Origin: Linyphia triangularis
Lineage: Eukaryota > Arthropoda > Arachnida > Araneae > Linyphiidae
DNA: 64,000 bases
Assembly: GCA_963978545.1 (NCBI GenBank)
Contig: OZ021722.1
Coordinates: forward strand, 111,350,827 to 111,414,826
Direction: 5' to 3'
Below, in pieces: positions 55,116-64,000 of this stretch. The translations under genes were made by a program, and so were the position numbers. Each line of letters opens with the position of its first letter. The first letter of the stretch is position 1. The notes under the pieces are model-generated. The model worked only from the letters and a program-made list of their open reading frames with translations. It was not told the origin of the DNA and searched no databases.

Positions 55116-56020
55116 GTGGGATTTCGATTTGGTGTTTTTGGGGCGTGTCAAATTTTTATGAGGTGAATTTAAGTGATTTTTTTTTTCACATATAAAATTT
55201 GTTTTGTGGTTTATGAAACAAAGTGTTTGTAACTAAAAAAAATTTGGGAGGTTTTGATTTAGTGTTTTTCGGGGCATGTAAAATTTTTGTAAGGTGAATT
55301 TAAGTGATTTTTATTTATTGAGGTTGTTGATAGTTTTGATCAATTTGGAGCTGATGGTAAGAAGAACTGCATAGAAAAGCTTTTGTGTTCTGGATAGAAA
55401 ATTTTTGCTTTGTTAGTTTAAGTAAGTTACTTTGCTACTGGATAAAATTCTCTTTCTATTACTGTAGAGATGTTTTACTTTCTTGCTCCTGACTCTACGT
55501 TGATCACATTTAGTCATGTATTTAATTAGAAGATTTTTTTTTCATGCATATTCATTTAGTGACATTGTTTTGTTTTTTTACATGAACTTATTGTTTGTTT
55601 CTAGATAAATAATGTTTGCATATGTTCTCTTTAAAAAAAATTTGGTAAATGAATTGTTTAATTGCCAACTAAAGATGAAAAAGGGTGCCGATTGTTGGAA
55701 AACATAAAGGATTTCGGTACCCATAGTGTTTAAGGGTAGTAGGTTTTTCATCATTCAGTCTGATCAGACCAGTTCGTTTACAAAAGTAAGCATTTAGTGG
55801 ACTAGGTTGAGTTGTTTATAGTTACTTCTAGGAAAGTTAACTTATTTATTATATGCAAATTTCTGTATCTGTTTTAACTGCAACTGTTCATGTAGAGAAT
55901 GATATATATATAGACAAGTGTTTTGTGTACACTTTCTCTTTCGTATCTTGCATATCGCTGTAGTAATAAATCACTAAGCATGTAATTGTCCTCAGTATAT
56001 TTTTTCAACTGGATTAAAAT
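55116..56020 (+). repeat. Copia 3' region and putative LTR, copy B
   Basis: Counterpart of 11311-12215, including the ~130-bp direct repeat and TGTTGGAAAACATAAAGG at 55693. A T-to-A change lies in the TGTTTTxCTTTC run near 55476. Confidence 0.55.
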
Positions 56021-56098
56021 CGGCCTTTCATTCATAATGTTTTGTTCTCAACTTCTTACCTCTAATTTAAATTCACGTTTAGTTTAGTTTGGACATCC

Positions 56099-56345
56099 CT
56101 ATACTAAACTCCAACTTAACTTGACATCACTTAGACGATAGATCTTCACCGTGCTCATAGGCATTTAATCCATTTTAACGGAGTGAAGACATAATGCTCG
56201 CCAAACCTTATAGCCTTTTGTTCTCTAAAGGGTTGTGATTTGGTGAGCATTATGCTTTCACGCCGCCAAAATGGATTAAATGCCTATGAGCACGGTGAAG
56301 ATCTATCGTCTAAGTGATGTCAAGTTAAGTTGGAGTTTAGTATAG
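56099..56345. mobile_element. 247-bp foldback element, copy B
   Basis: Counterpart of 12294-12540, with both arms unchanged by eye. Confidence 0.9.
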
Positions 56346-56494
56346 CCGCGCCCCTCTGCCATTGAACATGTCCAAAAACACACAAAAAATGCACTTTTAA
56401 ACCATTTTTTTGAAATTTTTGGAAATTATTTCTAAAAAATGGCTTTTCCATAGCATGGAATAGTTGCCTAATGAGTCAGTTAGAACTCACAAGT
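56346..56494 (+). repeat. Stray type-A unit, copy B
   Basis: Counterpart of 12541-12689. Confidence 0.85.
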
Positions 56495-57788
56495 GACGGA
56501 GAAGTCAGAAAAGACCAATTGGGAGATCCTGACATCAAGCCTTTAATCGATTTAAAGGAGTCTTCGAATGCGACCCCTACTTGGCGGACATTTCCACCTT
56601 TAGTCCTACGACAAAGCAATATTGGGCCCTCTGGGACTCCTTCCATATTCTAAACGGCGTGCTATACCGGAAGTTAGAATCTGATGATGGAAAGACATCC
56701 CGATGGCAACTATTGCTTCCAAGATCCCGAGTCAATGACGTTCTTAAAGAACTTCATAGTAGTCCAACTGGAGGCCACTTCAGAGTAATGAAGACGTTGC
56801 AAAGAGTTCGAGAGCGATTCTACTGGAGTAAAGCGAGAGCTGACGTGGAGAAGTGGTGCCGATCATGTGATGCCTGTGCAGCCCGGAAAGGACCGAAGAA
56901 ACGCAGTCGAAGAAAACTGCAACGTTACAACGTAGGAGCGCCTTTTGAACGGATTGCGTTTGACATCTTGGGACCACTACCACGATCTGCTGACGGCAAC
57001 ACATACCTCCTTGTTGTCATGGATTATTTTACGAAGTGGCTCGAAGCGTATCCTATCCCTCATTAAGAGGCTACCACCGTTACAGAGGTAGTGGTTCAGA
57101 ACTGGATTTCCAGGTTTGAAGTACCTCTTCAGTTACATTCTGATCAAGGAAGGAATTTTACCTCTGTTCTAATGAAATGACTTTGTGATCTTCTTGGTAT
57201 TGACAAAACACAGACGACGCCTTTACACCCACAGTCGGATGGCATGGTGGAGAGGTTTAACAGAACCATCCTCAATAACCTCTCACTGATGGTTTCCAGA
57301 AACCAACAGGACTGGGATCAGAAGTTACCTTTATTTCTTCTGGCTTATCGCTGCGCTGTCCACGAGACTACCGGCTATTCCCCATCCCAGATGCTCTTCG
57401 GTCGTAACCTTCGTCTTGCGATCTGTTTTTTGGCCGCCCTCCGGATGCACCTTCATCGCCAGAGAAGTACGTCGAGGATCTTCATGCACGATTTGAAGTT
57501 TTGCCCAATTTTACCCGTGAGCGAATCCACTTTTCGACGGATAAGATGAAGACCAGATACGACACGAAGGCTACAGGACATCAATTCCACGAAGATGACA
57601 AGGTTTGGCTCTGGAACCCGAAACGACAAAAATTACTTTCTCCCAAACTTCAGTCTCACTGGGATAGTCCTTTCACAGTCCTCAACCTGCTGAATGATGT
57701 CGTGGTCCGAATCTGTAAGTCATCTAATTCTAAACTTAGAGTCGTTCATTACGACAGGTTAGCTCCTTACTATAGCCATAGTTTGTAA
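56495..57788 (+). pseudogene. Gypsy pol 3' relic, copy B
   Basis: Counterpart of 12690-13983. It has the same stops (after PIPH and after VLMK) and the same late frameshift. Differences: HFRVMKTL for HFGVMKTL and DLKFCPIL for DLKLCPIL, both in dead sequence. Confidence 0.9.
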
Positions 57789-58309
57789 TCCCCCTAATGT
57801 ATGAAGTGTCAATAGTTATTAAGACCATGGTCACATAAGTTTATTGTTTATTTATTTATTCAGTAATGTTTCTGTCTTTCTGTATACAAATTAGTAAGTT
57901 TAGTAAGTTTTATAGTTTAGTAATGAACACAGAGTGTTTGATATTGCTTTGAAGGTAAGCCTTCCTTTCCGGGCACTATACTGACCGGGACGTGCAGTCC
58001 TTGGTAGGGAGCAATGTTACGAATTTCTGTATATTTGTAAATATGTCGTTGTGTTAATTATGTAAATAGAAAATTTTATGTACATTTCGCATAAGGCAGT
58101 GCAAGAGTTCGTTTGTCTTCGCTTTCCTGCAATGTGTCTCCTAATGCTTGAAAACGAATTCTACAGGGATCATGCTGGAAAACGAGTTTTACAAGGGGCA
58201 GGTTATTTAACAGTATGGTTAATGGCAATCTCATCAAGTTGGCGAGATATAGCCAAGTTGGCGACGGTTTTGGCGAGCATTTGGCGACATTTTCGGTCCC
58301 CATGTACAT

Positions 58310-60771
58310 TAGGGTGGTTCAAAAAACTTTTTTTCCAGCTACAGACCAAGACACCCCCTATTTTTTTTACATTTACCCATAGTATTATTCTCCTAAAATT
58401 TTAGCTTCCTACTCATATAAAAAGGTGGCGCTCAATGACCATTCATTTGTGTACTTTTTTGTAATTTCGCATAATTTTCGAGTTTTATGCTTAAGGACGC
58501 ATGGCTACATTTTTACAAAAAAAAGTTTTTATGGGTTTTAAATACATGTAATATAGTTTGGCAAGAGTTATCTACTGTATCTGGTAACATCCATATTATC
58601 AAAAACAACGTATGATCGTGAAGCATTTCGTTCGATTGTTCCTGTAGTCGCAGCTTTGGGGCATGTTCCTCGAACGTTTTTTCTTTTAAAGAGGGGTCAA
58701 AAATCAAAACAACAAACAAACAAAAAACTAGAAAAGAATACGCTGATTTAAGCAATGGGTAAATTCAAAACTGACTGCCCTATAGCTCTTCATTGGAAAG
58801 GCAAACTTCTGCTAAAATCTTTTGGATTAAGAAAGATTGACCGTTTGTCTTTATGTTTCAAGAGATGGTATTGGAAAAACTTCTTAGTGTCTCAAAGTTG
58901 AGTGGTGGAAGAACAGCGAAATATATTTTAAAGAACTGTTTTTATGCTAGACAATGGCAAGTTGAGAATTAAATTTGGACAAAGTTTTGATACTACGAGT
59001 ATGACTATTGCTTGTGTATAAGAGGCATGCATTAATTTGGAGAAAAAATCAGACATGAACTATTGTGGGTAGCCTGCTGACACCATTTCATTTAATTAAT
59101 ATTGGCAAAGTTATTTTAATTGTGCTATGGACCATCATGTTTAACAGAGGTTTCTCTCTTCAACAGACTTAAAGCCGTTTGAAAAACAATTGCACAGATA
59201 AACTTTTAGGATTTAGAACTGAAAAAAGAAGTTAGAAAGTTTAAAGTTTCAACTGTAACCCTTCTTTCATCTGTGCATAAATCTATTATAGTTAGAGACG
59301 ATTATAAAGAATTAATTGAGTTGACAGTTATCGTTTTGGGCAATATACCAGAGAAAATCATTTGCAGAGCAGTTTCATCAATTCATTACGCACAGTGGAT
59401 AGCTGAACTCTTGTACATTTTTAAATCCATCTATTCAGAGACCAGCAAGAGGGTTTCCGTATAACTAATAGAGAGAAGAATGCAGCTCCAGCTATTTGTA
59501 CTGTTCAATGCTTTTTTGTATAGTAAAGACATGGATAGAAGCCCCACTTGCTTCTGGTGGTGACCTGAACTTGTGGAAAAACGTTAAAAAGTATAAGATA
59601 ATGGATTTTAAAATTGGAATTGCCGCTGGAAAAGTTTTTAAAAAGCTTATGTGGTATCTTTCAAATGAATTGGTTGGTTAGGCCATATTTTCACACAGAA
59701 TTACTGCAAAGGAAAAATTAAAAAGTATTTCAGATATGAATAACTCAAAAGATTCCAGAAATATAAAAGGATGCGAGATATTAAAAATGTTGAAAGATAA
59801 TGCCAGTCTTGGAGAATTGGTAACAAAAAGAACTCTTAATATTTACTTTTTACTCACAAAAAGAACTCTTGATATGGTAATTTTTCAATATTTCGTTATC
59901 GAACATGTCTCTACAATGACAGTAGGTTACGATAATCTGAATGGCAACATCTACAGGATTTATGCTGTTTACAATTTCCATACCCAACCCATATTTTTTA
60001 GATGTTATTAACTATCATTCGATTGATTTCAATTAGATGTTGTTCTTGGTAGGAGATTGAATGTCGTTTGAAAATGTTCATTAAGTACAGCTATACATTT
60101 AGAAACTTTGAATAGAGCTAAAACTTAGAAACTATTTATACTCGCTAGTCCACTATTTATTGAGTGAAAATTTTATGATTTAAAATGATATTTTGGTATT
60201 TAGATAATTTCCGACTGACCATTTTCGGCTTACAAAAAATGTAGCCAAGTTGTACTGTAATGCTTGGTTAAATGATGAAAAAAACACCACTACTGATCTA
60301 CATAACACCATACTAATTATTTATTTCGTATTTAGGTGTATTAATAGCTTATTTTGAATCTTTTTTCAGGAATTTATACCGCCTAATTTATAGGGACAAT
60401 TTTATCAGAATTTCAAAAGAAAATAGAGTGTAGCACGGGAGATTAACGAGCGTTTGTGAGCAGGGGTAGAGCTTGCCACAGTTTAATTATTTTAAACTTT
60501 TACTAACTTATTTAAAAATTTTAATTATGGTATAGATAAAAACTTTCTTTAAGAAAATTGCTTTCAATTATACTTATTACCAAATCCATTACAAATACCC
60601 AAAAACGCACAAAATGCGAAATTTTCACTGTTCATTAAGAGCCATCTTTTAATTGGAGTAGGATTCTGAAATTTTGCTAGAACATTTGTATGGGTAGATG
60701 TAAAAAAATGAGTGGGTGTCCTGGTCTCTAGGTAAAAAAAAATGTTACCCATATATTTTTGAACCACCCTA
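58310..60771. mobile_element. 2.46-kb hAT-like transposon, copy B
   Basis: Counterpart of 14496-16959 with the same termini and ATGTACAT duplications (58302-58309, 60772-60779). Two bases shorter through small indels. The broken transposase-like frames are at about 58755-60011. Confidence 0.85.
58755..60011 (+). pseudogene. Decayed transposase-like sequence, copy B
   Basis: Counterpart of 14941-16200, including RDDYKELIELTVIVLGNIPEK (59273-59464), WIEAPLASGG and MWYLSNELVG (59496-59681), and TKRTLNIYFLL (59736-60011). It carries a 2-base deletion near 58851 relative to copy A. Same uncertainty over family. Confidence 0.5.
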
Positions 60772-61120
60772 ATGTACATGTATAGGGCTTTTTGACAACG
60801 ATCTGGGAAGTTTTCCAAATTTCTATCTCTAGAAGATTCACGAAGGTTTAACTTTCCTATATAAGGCCGACTAAGAGTTAGTTGTCTCTCAATGAGCATT
60901 CAGAGTAGTTCTAAAAGTGAAATGTACTGCATTGTCTTTTGCGGTGATTTTAGCAGTTGTTTATAAAGTTTTTAACTGCTGTTGTGCTCTATTGTCGTGT
61001 AAAGAGCTGTATTGAGTCTATTAGAACGAGAAGTTCTGGAGTTGTAAGAGAATCTACGAAGAGTTATATCGGAATAAATTTCTGCAAGTTTTGATCTGCT
61101 TTGACTTCAAATCTTTCGAA

Positions 61121-61122
<2 letters not shown>

Positions 61123-61195
<73 letters not shown>
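61123..61195. repeat. Expanded AT microsatellite
   Basis: About 73 bases of uninterrupted AT, against about 19 plus an AC tail at 17311-17337. This is the largest length difference between the copies. Confidence 0.95.
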
Positions 61196-61199
<4 letters not shown>

Positions 61200-61577
61200 T
61201 TTTCTAAATTTTTTAATTGATTTGGTATTATTATGGCATAATGTTTCATTCTAGAAAGATTTCAAATCGTAATTAATTTGCAAAGTGTTTAGTTTAAAAA
61301 TAAATTTCACAAATCATTGTAGTGGACAACAGGTATGCAACTTATGGTATGCAAACTATGACATTCTTTGACTGAATTTTGCAAAATGTAGTGAAAAAAA
61401 ATATCTTGATTTGTAAATTTCTATTTTTGAATTAGACGAATGCGTCCTTTACAAACATAGTGAAGTAATGTTTTCTTTCTTTTGACTTTACATGTTTTTC
61501 CAAATGTTTGTAGATGTCTGTAAGTCAGTATAGAAACAAAACAACAGGCCCAAAGTGGCAGATGTTATGAAAAGGTT

Positions 61578-63306
61578 CAGTACCAAAAAAAAAAGAAGAA
61601 AAAAAGAGAACGATGGCTATATCTTCGGTTCTAATTATCGTAGAATCTTACGGTTTGCACCAAAATGTTTTGCATGCGATTTTCTATATATCTGATGCAA
61701 TTTATTTTTCTTGAGGGACCGTTTACTAAGTAAAAGTAACGCTATCTTCGAAAATTTCAATACGAACCCCTATTTTTTATCATTTCATTCGATTTAGAAT
61801 ACATCATTTACCATATACACCAAATTTCAATGCATTATGTTGAAAAACACGTCACTTATGAGCGAAAATGTTTCGACCATTTTTTGACCGATCTTCAGGG
61901 AGAATTTCTATAAAACGAAAGGCATTTTTAAGGTTCTACTTCACAGAGGGAGAAATCGAACGGTCAGTGAGGCGTTTCACGACGTTATAAAATACAAATA
62001 TTCTAAAATTGCATAGAAACTACTTGGATTTATAGTGACATGTTTAAGATTAATACAAAAATAGCAAGTAAACGCAAAAGTAACATAATTTATTTACAAC
62101 GTTAAAGATGTGCATTCTTCACACGAAATAAATAAAATATCGAAAACAGTAATTGCAGAAGTATAACGTATACTACTGATAATTAGAAAATTAATAAATA
62201 TAAAATGTAGGTATTAGTAAACAGTATTCAGCAAAGTGTGACTATTTTACAGAAACATTTCACTGTAAACACAAATGTAACTTGATCGTTGAAATTATTT
62301 ATAAAATGAAAAAATCACCTGATTCAGTAAAATTTTTAAAGGATAACTTATTGAAATTGCTTAAAAAATGTGGTTTTAAATAAATGTAATTTAAGGAAGT
62401 AAATTTTTTTTTTTAAAAAAGGACACTTTTGAAAACCACACAAAACATATGTTCCACTATTCCAAACACGTTAGACAGATTAAAAATATACATACAAAAA
62501 ATAAAACTGCTTTGTCTGTATAAAATAATATATATATATATATTTTTTTGCAATTTTAAGAAATTCTGTTCCTATTCACCCCGCTGTTCCTATTCACCCT
62601 ATTTTACGATAATTGAACGTTTGCGCGATTTTCGTCACCTCTAGTTTATCTTGAATTAATCTGATAGTTTTCAAAAGTCGTCTACTATACGGTCCTTTAA
62701 AGTGAGCGTTTTTTACATTTTTGCTAAAAAATCGAGAACTAAAAGTCAAAATGAGAAGAAAAAAATTGTGGTGGGGTTTCAGACCATGGTGAATCTAATG
62801 AAAGAAAAAAAAATGTATGTTTCTATTAAAAAAAAAAATTAAAATTATTTTATTAATTAATAATTAATTATTAAAAAAGAAATTGATGCAAAAGTTGATT
62901 GCAGTTTATGTTTGGCCATTTGCAAACTATCTTTTGAAAAAAAAAATCACTGAAATATATCAGTTATTTAAGTATTTATGGCCAAAAAAACAACTTTTTA
63001 TTTAACATTAATTTATCATTTTCGTTTTATCATTTAAATTACAAACCATTTATTAGAAAATTAAGAATTTTTGTATTTCGCATTCTTTTTTAATGCTGAA
63101 TCCAAATCTGGAATAATATTATGAGGTTGCTATTGAACTTTTAAAAGTTTGGTTCTGTTTTAATATGTAGATGACCCCTCATGATAAAAAAAAACTACAT
63201 ACAATTATTAAAAATCTTTCACGATTTACAACGGTACATTTTGTTTGTTATTTCAACAATTAGAACAAAATATATAGCCATCGTTCTGATATTTTTTTGG
63301 GTACTG
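61578..63306. mobile_element. Tc1/mariner-like element, copy B
   Basis: Counterpart of 17718-19439. The A-run after CAGTACC is interrupted by GAAG here. The substitution density looks higher than in the left part of the duplication. Confidence 0.7.
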
Positions 63307-63667
63307 TACATGTACACCCAAATGGTATGATTGCATTTCAACACGTAACATTGTGACACGCACCATTCTAACTTAATATTATTTTCTAAAAAATATTCCT
63401 AAATTCGAATTGATTTTCCTAATAATAAATTCTTATAAAAATAGAGTTTTTAAATTAAAGCATTTATTTGTTGTCGAGAAATGAAGTTGTTTAGAAAAAT
63501 ATAAGCACCACTCCATTCATTAAATGGATAAAAAAAAAATTAAGATACAAGACAAGTTTAAAGAACTTTGATAAACGAACGAAAAACGTTAAAGGACTTT
63601 GGTCTGAACGAAAATAGCCAACCAATCAATTAAGTGCTCCGTTGAGTAACAAGTAGCATAACGTGTG

Positions 63668-64000
63668 TTAGGGTGTTGGTACCCAAAAATTTAAAAATAA
63701 TCGATTTTGAGTTTATTATTGTTTATCAGAATTTATATTCTTCCCTTTAAAAAGATACCTCATTTGTAATAATTCCTCAACTAGAAGTATTTCTGATAAT
63801 TTTTTGAAAACAAAGTTATAAACTATTAGTGTAAGTAAAGTTTTCTTTAAAATACGTTTTTCTGAAAACTAGATTTTTCATTATTCAAGTACCTTTTTCT
63901 CAGAAACTGCTCAAATTATCTTCCTAAAATTTTTACCACATATTCTTTTTATGTATCCGTATATACTAAAGTGTGATTTTGTTTTATTTAAAAATAAAAA
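63668..64000. mobile_element. Possible small MITE, copy B (clipped)
   Basis: Left end TTAGGGTGTTGGTACCC as at 19800; the element runs beyond the window. Confidence 0.4.

Larger units (their letters stand above)
58015..61122 (+). repeat. Gypsy 3' LTR split by hAT-like element, copy B
   Basis: Counterpart of 14201-17310. Upstream, in the 3' untranslated region near 57900, a 9-bp tandem duplication (AGTAAGTTT) is present that copy A lacks. Confidence 0.7.
43810..64000. repeat. Segmental duplication, copy B
   Basis: This is the second copy of 1-20132. It is visibly diverged by point changes, for example C5227 to T49036 (stop in BEL pol), C7954 to T51763, G10433 to A in the Copia relic and G12977 to A in the Gypsy relic. 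Differences look rarer in the BEL part than in the last 2.5 kb. It could be a true tandem duplication with a ~43.8-kb period, a dispersed duplication, or two haplotypes left in one assembly. The sequence alone cannot separate these. Confidence 0.97.

Noticed and set aside
61064..61249. Frame with Tyr-Ile repeats
   Set aside because: Translation of the AT microsatellite.

Overview
This window is eukaryotic, AT-rich and built almost entirely of transposable elements. I see no host protein-coding gene, rRNA or functional tRNA gene. The mixture (BEL/Pao, Copia and Gypsy LTR elements, an I/Jockey-type LINE with RNase H, a tRNA-derived SINE, several hAT-like elements, Tc1/mariner-like MITEs) fits an arthropod, and an arachnid such as an orb-weaving spider is my best guess. 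That assignment is inference from family resemblance only.

The largest structure is a direct duplication. Positions 1-20132 (copy A) are repeated, nearly base for base, at 43810-64000 (copy B), 43.8 kb apart, and both copies run off the window. In order, each copy holds: a young BEL/Pao element (gag, pol, LTRs); a 21-bp minisatellite; a Gypsy LTR and gag relic; a reverse-strand relic of a second BEL element; a hAT-like MITE carrying ~350-bp A/B repeats and interrupted by a tRNA SINE; a decayed Copia element; a 247-bp foldback element; a Gypsy 3' pol relic whose 3' LTR is split by a 2.46-kb hAT-like transposon; and an AT-rich tract with a Tc1/mariner-like element and a possible small MITE. Copy A keeps an open BEL pol frame. 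Copy B has one C-to-T change that stops pol 87 codons early.

The single-copy middle (20133-43681) is a set of nested insertions readable from their target-site duplications (TSDs). A mariner-like MITE (starts 24887, resumes 37913) is split by a 12.8-kb hAT-like element (25064-37904, TSD TCGAGGAC). That element contains a solo LTR (25787-30310), itself split by a 4.1-kb hAT-like element (25987-30111, TSD GTTGGGAG), and a ~620-bp tandem duplication whose second unit is split by a full-length reverse-strand LINE (31625-37490, TSD CTTGTATGGAAAG). To the right, a reverse-strand Gypsy element (39054-43681), truncated at its 5' end, abuts BEL copy B.

The most interesting biology is the apparent pairing of the tRNA-derived SINE (8492-8672) with this LINE. 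Both end in the same ~60-bp tail, with a conserved GCGC-containing stem region followed by AACC repeats, so the LINE reverse transcriptase is the likely engine of the SINE. Other points of note are the very large hAT-like element with no visible transposase, a gag/pol boundary stop in an otherwise intact BEL element, and the possibility that the whole duplication is either a 43.8-kb tandem repeat or an uncollapsed haplotype.
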